Assembly: GCF_012844225.1 (NCBI RefSeq) | Contig: NZ_JABAGQ010000006.1 | Span: 124,001-188,000 of the forward strand | Origin: Rhodococcus sp. 105337 | GTDB taxonomy: Bacteria; Actinomycetota; Actinomycetes; Mycobacteriales; Mycobacteriaceae | Direction: 5' to 3' | DNA: 64,000 nucleotides | Part shown: one piece after another, positions 54,590 through 63,985 of the stretch | Layout of the letters: each line of letters opens with the position of its first letter | Position numbering within the stretch: position 1 is the stretch's first letter | Position numbers and translations under genes: made by a program | Notes under the pieces: model-generated | What the model was told of the DNA's origin: nothing | The model's input: the letters and a program-made list of their open reading frames with translations, nothing else | Database searches by the model: none

Positions 54590-56377
54590 ACCCCGGTGGC
54601 GCTGGCCATCGGGCTGCTCATGGCACTGCTCCTCGGCCTTCTCACGCACTACCTGGTGTTCCGGCCCGTCCGGCGCGCACCGGCACTCGCGCAGGTGGTC
54701 GTCTCGGTCGCACTGATGCTCACCATCCAGGCGCTGGTGGTGCTTCGGTTCGGCCCGAACAACATTCCGATCGAGGCGATCGTCCCGGACGGCTCCCTCG
54801 ACGTCTTCGGCACCACCGTCTCGTCCGCCGAGTTGGTGATGGCGGGGATCATGGTGGCGCTCTCCGCACTGATCTGGGCATACTTCCGCTTCACGCGGGC
54901 CGGTGCGGCCACCCGAGCGGCCGCCGAGAACGAGCGGGGCGCGACGCTCATGGGATTCTCGGCGGACCGCCTCGCCGCACTCGCGATGGTGATGGCGTCG
55001 TTCGTCAGCACGATGGGTGTCGTCCTGGGCGCGAGCTTGACCGGGTTGAATCCTCTCAACTATTCGCTGCTCGTCGTGCCCGCTCTCGCGGTGCTCCTCG
55101 TCGCCCGGATGGAGTCCGTCGCGACGATCGTGATCGCCTCGCTCGCCCTCGGAGCATTCCAATCGGTGCTCAACCTGCTCACCGGTGAGAACTGGTGGCC
55201 GGTGTGGGCGCAATCCGGCGTCGACCAGGTTGTGCCGTTCCTCGTGATCATCGTGATCCTCTTCGCGTTCGGCGGTCGCATACCGTCCCGCGGTTCGCTC
55301 CAGACTGTCAAACTGCCCGATGTGCGGATTCCGCGCTTCCGGCCGATCCCCGCCGCCGTCGTGGTCGTCGCGACCGGGGTACTGCTGGCGGTCACCTCCG
55401 GCACGTACCGTTTCGGGTTGACCTATTCGATCATCCTGATGCTCCTGGCCCTGTCGTACGTGGTGATCACCGGTTACCTCGGCCAGATCTCGTTGGCGCA
55501 GGCGGCATTCGCCGGAGCGGCAGGATTCATGCTGTCGAAGGTGACCACCGGCTGGGGTCTACCGTTCCCGGTAGCACTGGTGTTCTGCTCGCTCGTCGCG
55601 GCGGGGCTGGGAATGCTGGTAGCGCTGCCCGCCTTCAGAATCCGGGGCGCGCAACTCGCGATCGTCACCATCGCGGCCGCCCTGGCCATCGAGCGGTTCG
55701 TCTTCAACAACTACAGCCTGACCCCTCCGTCGGGAAATCCCATCGCCAACCCCACGCTGTTCGGACTGAATCTCGGTGTGCGCGAGGGCAGCGACATCGC
55801 GCGTCTGTCGTTCTCCCTCACCGTCCTGGTCGTCGCAGTCCTGGTCGTCTGGGGATTCATCCGGCTCGCGTCCGGCGACACGGGCCGGACGTTTCTGGCA
55901 GTACGCGCCAATGAGCGCGCCGCCGCCGCGAGCGGCATCAACGTGCGGCTGACCAAGCTCGTCGGGTTCGGTCTCTCCGCCTTCATCGCCGGTGTCGCCG
56001 GGTGCCTCATCGGGTACAGCGCAGGCCAGCTCTCGGCGGAGTCCTTCACGGTCTTCGTGGGATTGCAGGTGCTTGCGGTCGCGTACCTGGGCGGCATCAC
56101 CTCGGTCGGCGGCGCGATGATCGCCGGCGTGATCGGGCCACTGGGGATCGTCTACGTGTTGCTGCACAACGTGTTCGATTTCGGTGACTACTACGCCCTG
56201 ATCTCCGGACTGGCGCTGATCGCCACCGCGATCGTCAATCCCGTCGGGGTGGCGGGAGAAGCATCCCGGATCGCCGATCTGGTCCGCTCCCGCCGATCGC
56301 GACCACCGGCCCCACCCGGGATCGACTCCGCCCCGAACGCCGACGACAGAAAGGTTGCGGTGAGTGATGCCGGATGA
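54527..56377 (+). CDS. LivH-LivM fused branched-chain amino acid ABC permease, N-terminally truncated
   Basis: The 616-codon frame joins a LivH-like permease (HYLVFRPVRRAPALAQVVVSVALMLTIQALVVLRFGPN) to a LivM-like one (SYVVITGYLGQISLAQAAFAGAAGFMLSKVTTGWG; SVGGAMIAGVIGPLG). Such fusions occur in actinomycetes. The LivH half starts abruptly at about PVALAIGLLM (54593): the usual first ~50 residues, including the first helices, are missing. The bases 54527-54589 are antisense of the crotonase remnant. Possible starts are TTG 54527 or GTG 54596, neither with a good ribosome site. The downstream half looks intact. Confidence 0.72.
   Translation: MQAGIVLVLPIGSLEFDEKPSTPVALAIGLLMALLLGLLTHYLVFRPVRRAPALAQVVVSVALMLTIQALVVLRFGPNNIPIEAIVPDGSLDVFGTTVSSAELVMAGIMVALSALIWAYFRFTRAGAATRAAAENERGATLMGFSADRLAALAMVMASFVSTMGVVLGASLTGLNPLNYSLLVVPALAVLLVARMESVATIVIASLALGAFQSVLNLLTGENWWPVWAQSGVDQVVPFLVIIVILFAFGGRIPSRGSLQTVKLPDVRIPRFRPIPAAVVVVATGVLLAVTSGTYRFGLTYSIILMLLALSYVVITGYLGQISLAQAAFAGAAGFMLSKVTTGWGLPFPVALVFCSLVAAGLGMLVALPAFRIRGAQLAIVTIAAALAIERFVFNNYSLTPPSGNPIANPTLFGLNLGVREGSDIARLSFSLTVLVVAVLVVWGFIRLASGDTGRTFLAVRANERAAAASGINVRLTKLVGFGLSAFIAGVAGCLIGYSAGQLSAESFTVFVGLQVLAVAYLGGITSVGGAMIAGVIGPLGIVYVLLHNVFDFGDYYALISGLALIATAIVNPVGVAGEASRIADLVRSRRSRPPAPPGIDSAPNADDRKVAVSDAG
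54570..54610. other. Probable deletion junction between divergent crotonase and livHM genes
   Basis: Left of this point the minus strand encodes crotonase; right of it the plus strand encodes LivH. Both have lost their 5' ends, and no promoter or intergenic DNA lies between them. No insertion sequence or obvious direct repeat is visible at the junction. The exact base cannot be fixed without a relative for alignment. Confidence 0.65.
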
Positions 56378-57140
56378 GAAACCGGCGCGGCTGTCCGCGC
56401 GTAACGTGACCGTGGCCTACGGAGGCGTCGTCGCCAACGACGACGTGTCGCTGACGGTCGGCTCCGGGGAGATCGTCGGACTGATCGGACCGAACGGTGC
56501 CGGCAAGACCACGTTCGTCGACGCAGTCACGGGCTTCACCGAGTACTCCGGCGAGATCACACTCGGCGACACACGGCTCGACGGACGTGCTCCGCATCTG
56601 CGCCGACGCGCCGGACTGTCCCGCACATGGCAATCCGGTGAGCTTTTCGGCAACCTCACCGTCGCGCAGAATGTCGTTGCCGCCCTGCGTCCCGGCGGAC
56701 CGGCGACGCTGTGGCGCGATCTGTTCGGCCGACGGAAGACCGGCACGGACGAACTCGTGGCCTCGACGCTGCATGCGGTAGGCCTCGGCGATCTCGGGGA
56801 GACCACGGCGCGCGATCTCACCCTCGGACAACAGAAACTCGTCGGCGTCGCACGTGCACTCGTCGGGAACTGCCGCCTGCTGCTGCTCGACGAGCCCGCC
56901 GCGGGCCTCGACAGCCAGGAGAGCCTCGACTTCGCCGAGCGTATCCGTGCCGTGGCGCGCGGCGGTCCGGGAGTGCTGCTCATCGACCACGACATGTCGC
57001 TCATTCTCGGTGTGTGCGACCGCATCTACGTCATGGAGTTCGGGAAGGTGATCTTCTCGGGCACACCGGAAGAGGCGAGAAAGGATCCTGCTGTGATCGC
57101 TGCGTACCTCGGCACACCGATGGAGACCACTCATGGCTGA
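56367..57140 (+). CDS. livG: Branched-chain amino acid ABC transporter ATP-binding protein LivG
   Basis: A 257-residue ABC ATPase of the HAAT family. It has Walker A GLIGPNGAGKTTF, Q-loop LSRTWQSGELFGNLTVAQNV, a signature motif with the family-type variant LTLGQQKLVGVARAL, and Walker B LLLLDEPAAGLD, then the H-loop IDHDM. The start (ATG 56367; GTG 56364 also possible) overlaps the end of the permease. It looks intact and should pair with LivF. Confidence 0.9.
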   Translation: MPDEKPARLSARNVTVAYGGVVANDDVSLTVGSGEIVGLIGPNGAGKTTFVDAVTGFTEYSGEITLGDTRLDGRAPHLRRRAGLSRTWQSGELFGNLTVAQNVVAALRPGGPATLWRDLFGRRKTGTDELVASTLHAVGLGDLGETTARDLTLGQQKLVGVARALVGNCRLLLLDEPAAGLDSQESLDFAERIRAVARGGPGVLLIDHDMSLILGVCDRIYVMEFGKVIFSGTPEEARKDPAVIAAYLGTPMETTHG

Positions 57141-57873
57141 CGTGGTGCTCACCGCCGAATCCATGACGTCCGGTTACAACGGCGTCGCCGCGGTCTCCGA
57201 CGTGAACCTGACCGTCTCCGCCGGTGAGGTCGTCTCGATCCTCGGATCCAACGGCGCGGGCAAAACGACGACTCTGTTGACACTCGCGGGACTGCTTCCG
57301 GTGATGGGCGGTGCGGTCACCGCCCTCGGTGCCCCGGTCGACCACCGCAGGCCCTACCGGATGGCGCGGCGCGGTATCCGACTCGTTCCCGACGACCGCG
57401 GACTCTTCTCCACCATGACGGTGCGCGACCACTTCCGGCTGGCCCGCAGTACAGCCGACCGTGCCCGGGAAGAATTCGTTCTCGACAGGTTTCCGGCTCT
57501 GGCCCGATTGCAATCGCGCACAGTCGGTCTCCTGTCCGGCGGTGAACAGCAGATGCTCGCGATCGCGGTGGCGCTACTCGCGGAACCGCGGATCCTCATG
57601 GTCGACGAGATGAGCCTCGGGCTGGCACCGCTCGTCGTGGAACAGATGCTGCCCGCCATCCGGGACCTGGCTCGCGACGAGAACATCGCCGTCGTGCTGG
57701 TCGAGCAGCACGTCGAACTCGCTCTCGCCGTGTCGGACCGCGCGATCGTGCTCGGGCACGGCCGCGTCGTCCTCGAGGGCAGCGCGGCGGAACTGCTGGC
57801 CGACCGGGATCGTCTCGAGGCAGCGTACTTCGGCGCCGGGGACAGCGAGGCGAAGCAGGATCGCGCTGTCTGA
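57133..57873 (+). CDS. livF: Branched-chain amino acid ABC transporter ATP-binding protein LivF
   Basis: A 246-residue ABC ATPase. Walker A is ILGSNGAGKTTTL, the signature LLSGGEQQMLAIAVALLAEP and Walker B RILMVDEMSLGLAP, with the H-loop LVEQHVELAL. The ATG overlaps the livG stop by 8 nt. Last gene of the livHM-livG-livF set; no substrate-binding protein gene is present nearby. It converges on rlmN with a 45-bp gap. Confidence 0.9.
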   Translation: MADVVLTAESMTSGYNGVAAVSDVNLTVSAGEVVSILGSNGAGKTTTLLTLAGLLPVMGGAVTALGAPVDHRRPYRMARRGIRLVPDDRGLFSTMTVRDHFRLARSTADRAREEFVLDRFPALARLQSRTVGLLSGGEQQMLAIAVALLAEPRILMVDEMSLGLAPLVVEQMLPAIRDLARDENIAVVLVEQHVELALAVSDRAIVLGHGRVVLEGSAAELLADRDRLEAAYFGAGDSEAKQDRAV

Positions 57874-57918
57874 GCCGGCTCAGTCCGAGGTGGTCCGGGT
57901 CGCCACGTCGCCCCGTTC

Positions 57919-59028
57919 TCAGCCTTCGGCGGCGAGCTGGCCACACGCCGCGGCAATTTCCTGGCCGCGGGTGTCACGCACCGTGCAGGAGACGCCCTGG
58001 GCCTGTACGCGCCGCACGAACTCGCGTTCGACGTGCTTGGGGCTTGCGTCCCACTCGCTACCCGGCGTCGGGTTGAGCGGAATCAGATTGACGTGCACCA
58101 GCGCGCCGAGTGCCTTGTGCAGCTTCTTGCCCAGCAGGTCGGCACGCCACGGCTGATCGTTCACATCGCGGATCAACGCGTACTCGATGGAAACCCGGCG
58201 CCCGGTCTTGTCGGCGTAGTAGCGCGCGGCGTCGAGCACCTCCTTCACCGACCAGCGGTTGTTCACGGGTACGAGGGTGTCGCGCAGTTCGTCGTCGGGG
58301 GTGTGCAGCGACACGGCGAGTGTCACGCTCAGCCCCTCGTCGGCGAGCTTGCGGATCGCGGGCGCCAAGCCGACCGTCGAGACAGTGACCGAACGCTGGG
58401 ACAAACCGAGACCGTCGGGTGCCGGCGAGGTGATACGACGGACCGCAGCGACGACCCGCTTGTAGTTCGCGAGCGGTTCGCCCATGCCCATGAACACGAC
58501 GTTGGACAGTCGCCCCGGCCCGCCGGCTACGTCACCGTCGCGAAGCGCGGCCGCGGCCGCACGCACCTGGTCGACGATCTCCGCGGTCGTCAGATTGCGG
58601 TCGAGACCGCCCTGGCCGGTCGCGCAGAAGGGGCACGCCATCCCGCATCCGGCCTGGCTCGAGATGCAGAGTGTCGCGCGGTCGGGGTAGCGCATCAGCA
58701 CACTTTCGAGGAGTGTGCCGTCGTGGGCGCGCCACAGCGTCTTGCGGGTCTCGCCCTTGTCGCAGGCGATGTGCTTGACCGCGGTGAGCAGAGGGGGGAA
58801 CAGGGCCGTGCCCACCGTGTCCCGCACCGTGGCGGGCAGGTCGGTCATCTTGGCCGGGTCCGCCTCGAGACGCCCGTAGTACTGGCGAGCGAGTTGGTCG
58901 GCGCGAAACGCCGGCAGACCCAGCTCCCGCACCGCCTCACGTCGCTGCTCGGAATCGAGGTCGGCGAGGTGTCGCGGCGGCATGCCGCGCTTGGGTGCGT
59001 CGAATACCAGGGGCAGAGAAGAAGCCAT
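57919..59028 (-). CDS. rlmN: 23S rRNA (adenine2503-C2)/tRNA (adenine37-C2)-methyltransferase RlmN
   Basis: A 369-residue radical SAM enzyme methylating A2503 of 23S rRNA and A37 of some tRNAs. The radical SAM cluster motif is [11 protein letters not shown]; other family blocks are [23 protein letters not shown] and [22 protein letters not shown] catalytic Cys lies in [21 protein letters not shown] near the C-terminus. The ATG at 59028 is preferred to 59046. Single gene here. Confidence 0.96.
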   Translation of the reverse strand: MASSLPLVFDAPKRGMPPRHLADLDSEQRREAVRELGLPAFRADQLARQYYGRLEADPAKMTDLPATVRDTVGTALFPPLLTAVKHIACDKGETRKTLWRAHDGTLLESVLMRYPDRATLCISSQAGCGMACPFCATGQGGLDRNLTTAEIVDQVRAAAAALRDGDVAGGPGRLSNVVFMGMGEPLANYKRVVAAVRRITSPAPDGLGLSQRSVTVSTVGLAPAIRKLADEGLSVTLAVSLHTPDDELRDTLVPVNNRWSVKEVLDAARYYADKTGRRVSIEYALIRDVNDQPWRADLLGKKLHKALGALVHVNLIPLNPTPGSEWDASPKHVEREFVRRVQAQGVSCTVRDTRGQEIAAACGQLAAEG

Positions 59029-59112
59029 AATGATCCATTCTCCCATGAACCGGAGCGGGCCGGACTCGCCGTTGCTGTGATGCTCGCCTATCGGCAGGGG
59101 GACGATGGCTCT

Positions 59113-59943
59113 ATGGCCACCAGCATCGCTCCGGAACTCGCCCGATCGTGGCTACTGGTGCCCGGCACCGCACCGGAAAAATTCGACGCCGCGGCCGCGT
59201 CGCCCGCCGACGCGATCGTTCTGGACCTCGAAGATGCGGTTCCGGCCGCGAGCAAGGCCGACGCCCGCGCCGCCGTGGCGCACTGGATCAGCGAGGGCAG
59301 TTCTGCGTGGGTGCGCATCAACGACACCAGCACCCCGCACTGGGCCGACGACCTCGCGGCTCTGAGCGCGATCCCGCATCTCGCCGGAGTCATGCTCGCG
59401 AAGACCGAAAGCGGCCAGCAGGTCGATGCCACCGCCGACGCGATGCCCGACGGCACCCGGATCCTGGTGCTCATCGAATCGGCGACCGGTCTCGAGGCCG
59501 CGCCCGAGATCGCCCGGGCCGACGGCACGTTCCGCCTCGTCTTCGGCAGCGGTGACTTCCGGCGCGACACCGGTATGAGCGATTCGCCGCTGGCCCTGGC
59601 CTACCCGCGGTCGCGTCTGGTGATCACCAGTCGCGCCGCGCGCCTGCCCGGGCCCGTCGACGGTCCGTCGCTGAGCGCCGACCCGGCGGCGCTGCGGCAG
59701 GATGCCGAGCACACACGCTCGATGGGCATGACCGGAAAGCTTTGTATGACGCCGGAGCGGACGCCGTATGTCAACGCGGCGTTGAGTCCCAGCGCCGAGG
59801 ACATCGCATGGGCACGCCGGGTGATCGACGAACTGGGCGAGGACGGCCACGGTGTGCACGACGGCAGCGACCTGCCCACACTGGCGAAAGCGAAGAAGAT
59901 CACCGAACTCGCGAGGGCATTCCACGTCGGCGTGTCGCGCTGA
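59113..59943 (+). CDS. HpcH/HpaI aldolase / citrate lyase beta-like protein (CitE-like)
   Basis: A 276-residue TIM-barrel lyase of the CitE-like family that cleaves or forms acyl-CoA esters. Motifs: [54 protein letters not shown] and [11 protein letters not shown] (Mg-binding Glu/Asp). There is no citrate lyase operon around it, so a role as a stand-alone acyl-CoA lyase is more likely. The ATG at 59113 gives the family length; the frame is open upstream as an rlmN shadow. Confidence 0.87.
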   Translation: MATSIAPELARSWLLVPGTAPEKFDAAAASPADAIVLDLEDAVPAASKADARAAVAHWISEGSSAWVRINDTSTPHWADDLAALSAIPHLAGVMLAKTESGQQVDATADAMPDGTRILVLIESATGLEAAPEIARADGTFRLVFGSGDFRRDTGMSDSPLALAYPRSRLVITSRAARLPGPVDGPSLSADPAALRQDAEHTRSMGMTGKLCMTPERTPYVNAALSPSAEDIAWARRVIDELGEDGHGVHDGSDLPTLAKAKKITELARAFHVGVSR

Positions 59944-59963
59944 CGGGCACGACGCGGTCCGGC

Positions 59964-60695
59964 TCAGCGTATTTCGACGCCTACCGGTTTGCGGCGGACG
60001 TGGAGGCGATAGCGCACGGTCAGTGTCGTGCCGGGTGTTTCCCTGATCGCCCGGGATGCCACCTCCGGGCCGAATTCGATACCCAGCACGCGTTCGAGGG
60101 CCGCACGGTCCGGAAACGCCCATTCCGTGTCGACGCGTCGCAGGTCGAATCCCTGGGCGCGGAAGAACGCTTCGACGGCCGGAGGGTCGTAGTGCGGGAG
60201 GTCGGCGCGCATCCACTCTCCGTACGGATGGGCGGTCGCGTCGAGATCGACGACGGCGAGCGCTCCCCCGGGCCGCAGCACCCGCATGGCCTCGAGGATG
60301 CCGGCCCCGCATCCGGGGCCGAAGAAGTACGCGGTGCGGGCGTGAACGAGGTCGGTGGAGGCGTCCGGCAACGGCAGAGACGCGGCGGATCCTCGCAGAA
60401 CCCGGACGGTCGAAAGATCCTCGACCCGGCGCCGTGCCGCCGCCACGAGCGGCGGGTGGGGTTCCACACCGGTCACCGTGCGCGCCGCACGGGCGAACAT
60501 CGGCAGATGGTAGCCGCTGCCGCATCCCACGTCGACGACGTCACGGCCGGTCCAGTCGACCGACTCCCGCAGCGCCGCATAAACGGCGCCGCGGGTGTCC
60601 TGGGCCCGGTTCTCCTCTTCGTAGACCGCGGGCCAGTGCCAGATGTTGGGGCTCGCTATCACGCCCCGGTCGCGGCCGCTGTTGCCGACAGCCAC
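59964..60695 (-). CDS. Class I SAM-dependent methyltransferase
   Basis: A 243-residue methyltransferase. Motif I is VVDVGCGSGYHLPMF; then VTGVEPHPPLVAAARRR, TDLVHARTAYFFGPG and a MRVLRPGGALAVVDLDA segment are all typical of the ubiE/Methyltransf_11 group. The GTG start shares one base with the cdsA stop (TAGTG), so it is the downstream gene of a cdsA operon. Substrate unknown. Confidence 0.87.
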   Translation of the reverse strand: MAVGNSGRDRGVIASPNIWHWPAVYEEENRAQDTRGAVYAALRESVDWTGRDVVDVGCGSGYHLPMFARAARTVTGVEPHPPLVAAARRRVEDLSTVRVLRGSAASLPLPDASTDLVHARTAYFFGPGCGAGILEAMRVLRPGGALAVVDLDATAHPYGEWMRADLPHYDPPAVEAFFRAQGFDLRRVDTEWAFPDRAALERVLGIEFGPEVASRAIRETPGTTLTVRYRLHVRRKPVGVEIR

Positions 60696-61627
60696 TAGAT
60701 GAACGCGGTGAGGATCAGCCAGGTGACGAATGCGGACGGCAGGATCGAATCCAGCCGATCCATGATGCCGCCGTGGCCCGGCAGGAGTGTGCCCATGTCC
60801 TTGATGCCGAGTTCCCGCTTGACCTGGGATTCGATCAGGTCACCGGCCGTGGCCGTGAAGACCAGGACCACGCCGAGGACGGCACCGACCCACCACGGGC
60901 CGTCGAGCAGGAAGGTGACGGTGAGGATTCCCACGGCCACACAGGCGACCAGCGAACCTCCGAATCCTTCCCAGGACTTCTTCGGGCTGATCGCCGGGGC
61001 CATCGTGTGCTTACCGAACAGTACGCCCGCCGCGTAACCACCGATATCGGACGCCACGCACACCAGCATCAGGCAGAAGACGCGGGCGGCACCCTGATCT
61101 TCGAGGACCATCAATGTCGCGAACGAGGCGAGCAACGGCAACCACGCCGCGGTGAACACCGCTACCGCGGTGTCCCGGAGATAGTTGTGCGGCTGCGCCG
61201 CCAAGCCGCGGTCGAACAGTCGCCACAACATGGTGACCACCACGGTGCCCGCGAAGGCACCGAGTACGCCGGTGGTGCCGTACGGCCACCCCAGCCAGAT
61301 GATCGCCTGCCCACCGAGCAGGAGAGGCACGCGGGGAACCGACACGTCGGCTTCGCGGAGGCGCTTGGTGACCTCCCACGTTGCTATGGCGATCGCCGCC
61401 GCGACCACCCCAAGCCAGGCAGTCGGGGCGAACAGCAGAATTACGATGACAAGACCGCCGAGCCCGGACCCCACCGCGATCGCGGCAGGGAGGTCTCGAC
61501 CGGCACGGGAGGCCGGCTTCGCGGGTGCGGTACCGGATGTCGAGTCCGAGACTGCGGGGGTGGTACCGGAGTCGCCTTCGGCACCGAGTGGAAGCTGCGG
61601 GGTTGAAGACCCGTCGGCTCTGCCCAC
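60695..61627 (-). CDS. cdsA: Phosphatidate cytidylyltransferase
   Basis: A 310-residue membrane enzyme making CDP-diacylglycerol for phospholipid synthesis. The C-terminal signature runs PKKSWEGFGGSLVACV ... GDLIESQVKRELGIKDMGTLLPGHGGIMDRLDS. About eight transmembrane segments follow a polar ~50-residue N-terminus. It starts 2 nt downstream of the frr stop, in the order pyrH-frr-cdsA common to many bacteria. Confidence 0.95.
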   Translation of the reverse strand: MGRADGSSTPQLPLGAEGDSGTTPAVSDSTSGTAPAKPASRAGRDLPAAIAVGSGLGGLVIVILLFAPTAWLGVVAAAIAIATWEVTKRLREADVSVPRVPLLLGGQAIIWLGWPYGTTGVLGAFAGTVVVTMLWRLFDRGLAAQPHNYLRDTAVAVFTAAWLPLLASFATLMVLEDQGAARVFCLMLVCVASDIGGYAAGVLFGKHTMAPAISPKKSWEGFGGSLVACVAVGILTVTFLLDGPWWVGAVLGVVLVFTATAGDLIESQVKRELGIKDMGTLLPGHGGIMDRLDSILPSAFVTWLILTAFI

Positions 61628-61629
61628 CG

Positions 61630-62187
61630 TCAGACCTCCATCAACTCGGCTTCCTTGTGCTTGATCAGTTCGTCGATCTGCGCCACGTACTTGGCCGTGG
61701 TCTTGTCGAGTTCCTTCTCCGCGCGGTTGACTTCGTCCTCGCCGGCTTCGCCGTCCTTCTGGATGCGGCCGAGTTCTTCCATCGCCTTGCGCCGGACGTT
61801 GCGCACGGCAACCTTCGCGTCCTCGCCTTTCGACTTGGACTGCTTGACGAGTTCGCGGCGACGTTCCTCGGTGAGCTGCGGCACCGAGATACGGATGATG
61901 TGCCCGTCGTTGCTCGGGTTCACGCCGAGATCGGAGTTGCGGATCGCAGTTTCGATCGCGCCGAGCTGCGACTGCTCGTACGGCTTGACGATGACCATGC
62001 GTGCCTCGGGCACACTGATACTGGCAATCTGCGTGACGGGCGTCGGCGAGCCGTAGTAGTCCACCACGATGCGGTTGAACATGCCGGGATTCGCGCGTCC
62101 GGTGCGGATGCCCCCGAGCTCGTCCTTGGCCACCGTGACGGCCTTGTCCATCTTCTCCTCGGCTTCGAAGAGGGCTTCATCGATCAC
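61630..62187 (-). CDS. frr: Ribosome recycling factor
   Basis: A 185-residue protein that splits post-termination ribosomes with EF-G. The family signature includes [37 protein letters not shown] and [25 protein letters not shown]. The start is the GTG at 62187 ([12 protein letters not shown]); the frame is open beyond it. It follows pyrH by 28 nt. Confidence 0.97.
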   Translation of the reverse strand: MIDEALFEAEEKMDKAVTVAKDELGGIRTGRANPGMFNRIVVDYYGSPTPVTQIASISVPEARMVIVKPYEQSQLGAIETAIRNSDLGVNPSNDGHIIRISVPQLTEERRRELVKQSKSKGEDAKVAVRNVRRKAMEELGRIQKDGEAGEDEVNRAEKELDKTTAKYVAQIDELIKHKEAELMEV

Positions 62188-62215
62188 GGCAGTTCCTCCA
62201 TGTTCCGTTGTCCGT

Positions 62216-62950
62216 TCATGACCGTACGAGCGTTCCGATCTTCTCACCGTTGACGGCCCGGGCGATATTGCCCTTGGTCAGCAGGTTGAAGACCATGATC
62301 GGCATGGAGTTGTCCATGCACAGGCTGAAAGCGGTCGCGTCCGCGACCTTGAGGTCCTTCTCGATGACCTCGCGGTGGGTGATCTCCTCGAACATCACCG
62401 CATCGGGAACCACCCGCGGGTCGGCCGAATAGACGCCGTCGACGGCTTTCGCCATCAGCACGACATCGGCCCCGATCTCGAGCGCGCGCTGCGCGGCGGT
62501 GGTGTCGGTCGAGAAGTACGGCATGCCCATGCCCGCACCGAAGATGACGACGCGGCCCTTCTCGAGGTGCCGGCGGGCGCGAAGCGGGAGATACGGCTCG
62601 GCGACCTGCCCCATCGTGATGGCGGTCTGCACGCGGGTGTCGATACCCTGCTTCTCCAGGAAATCCTGCAGCGCAAGGGAATTCATGACCGTGCCGAGCA
62701 TGCCCATGTAGTCGGAGCGAGCGCGTTCGAGCCCGCGCTGTTGCAGTTCCGCGCCGCGGAAGAAGTTTCCGCCGCCGATCACCACGGCAACTTCCACACC
62801 GCTGCGCACGACCTCGGCGATCTGCTCTGCCACCGTGGTCACGACGTCGGGATCCAGCCCCACCTTGCCGGTGCCGCCGCCGAACATCTCGCCGCCGAGC
62901 TTGAGGAGCACCCGGCGGAAACCGGGCCGTTCGTGGGCGTGTTCGGACAT
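62216..62950 (-). CDS. pyrH: Uridylate kinase
   Basis: A 244-residue UMP kinase of the amino-acid kinase family, making UDP. Motifs: [12 protein letters not shown] at the ATP site, [30 protein letters not shown] and [19 protein letters not shown] at 62950 with an AGAGGAG site; an upstream ATG at 62971 is in frame but lacks one. It heads pyrH-frr-cdsA. Confidence 0.97.
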   Translation of the reverse strand: MSEHAHERPGFRRVLLKLGGEMFGGGTGKVGLDPDVVTTVAEQIAEVVRSGVEVAVVIGGGNFFRGAELQQRGLERARSDYMGMLGTVMNSLALQDFLEKQGIDTRVQTAITMGQVAEPYLPLRARRHLEKGRVVIFGAGMGMPYFSTDTTAAQRALEIGADVVLMAKAVDGVYSADPRVVPDAVMFEEITHREVIEKDLKVADATAFSLCMDNSMPIMVFNLLTKGNIARAVNGEKIGTLVRS

Positions 62951-63160
62951 GACTCTCCTCTGGTTGCGCATGAATCGGCCCTTTCATCCTGCCTCATCGA
63001 CCCGGTGGAACCGAGACCGGGCGCGAGACGACACGTTGTGTCATGACCGTTCGCACGGCGGCGGACCGCCCGTGCGGCGGCCGTGCGCGTGCCGGTGGGC
63101 GTGCCCTGACACACCTCGACCCCGCCGGCAGAGAGCCGGCGGGGTCGAGAAGCAGACATT
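62951..63160. other. tsf-pyrH intergenic region
   Basis: 210 bp containing the tsf terminator (63115-63149) and, presumably, a pyrH promoter. No coding frame with support is seen, and no clear -10/-35 pair. Confidence 0.6.
63115..63149 (-). terminator. Terminator after tsf
   Basis: Perfect 15-bp arms ctcgaccccgccggc (63115-63129) and gccggcggggtcgag (63135-63149) with an AGAGA loop, 12 nt after the tsf stop. Confidence 0.92.
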
Positions 63161-63985
63161 CTAGCTGGCGCCGACCTCGAACCGCACGAAGCGGACGACG
63201 GTGGCACCGGCCTCGTCGAGGATCGCCTTGACGGTCTTCTTCGAGTCCGTGACGGAGGCCTGCTCGGTGAGCACGACATCCTTGAAGTAGCCGTTGACGC
63301 GGCCTTCGACGATCTTCGGGAGTGCAGCCTCGGGCTTGCCCTCGGCCTTTGCGGTCTCCTCGGCGATACGACGCTCGTTGGCGACGATGTCCTCGGGGAC
63401 CTCGTCACGGGTGACGTACTTGGCCTTGAGCGCAGCGATCTGCATCGCGGCGGCACGCGCGGCCTCGGCGGCAGCGTCGCCTTCACCGGTGTACTCGACG
63501 AGCACGCCGACCGACGGCGGCAGGTCCGAAGCACGCTTGTGCAGGTAGACGGACGTCTGGCCGTCGAACGACGCGACGCGGCGAAGCTCGAGCTTCTCGC
63601 CGATCTTCGCGGACATCTCCTGGACCAGCGCGTCGACCGTCTTGCCGTCGATCTCGACGGCCTTGAGGGCGTCGACATCGGCGGGACGCGCCTGCGCGGC
63701 CGCGGTGACGATCGTGTCGGCGAGAGCCTTGAACTCGTCGTTCTTGGCGACGAAGTCGGTCTCGGAGTTCAGCTCGACGAGCACGCCGTCCTTGGACACG
63801 ACCAGGCCTTCGGCGGTGGAGCGCTCGGCGCGCTTGCCCACGTCCTTGGCACCCTTGATGCGCAGCTGCTCGACGGCCTTGTCGAAGTCGCCGTCGTTGT
63901 CGGCGAGAGCGTTCTTGCAGTCCAGCATTCCGGAGCCGGTGAGCTCACGGAGACGCTTGACGTCGGCGGCGGTGTAGTTCGCCAT
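63161..63985 (-). CDS. tsf: Elongation factor Ts
   Basis: A 274-residue nucleotide-exchange factor for EF-Tu. The N-terminal UBA-like domain is [19 protein letters not shown], followed by the core [17 protein letters not shown], the hallmark TDFV loop that contacts EF-Tu. The C-terminal dimerisation domain is present and complete. ATG at 63985 with an AGGAGG site 9 nt upstream. rpsB is expected just beyond the right edge but is not seen. Confidence 0.97.
   Translation of the reverse strand: MANYTAADVKRLRELTGSGMLDCKNALADNDGDFDKAVEQLRIKGAKDVGKRAERSTAEGLVVSKDGVLVELNSETDFVAKNDEFKALADTIVTAAAQARPADVDALKAVEIDGKTVDALVQEMSAKIGEKLELRRVASFDGQTSVYLHKRASDLPPSVGVLVEYTGEGDAAAEAARAAAMQIAALKAKYVTRDEVPEDIVANERRIAEETAKAEGKPEAALPKIVEGRVNGYFKDVVLTEQASVTDSKKTVKAILDEAGATVVRFVRFEVGAS

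Noticed and set aside
54527-56377. LivH-LivM fusion as a sequencing frameshift artefact
   Set aside because: A single permease with both halves is known in actinomycetes and the join between halves reads smoothly; only the N-terminal truncation is abnormal.
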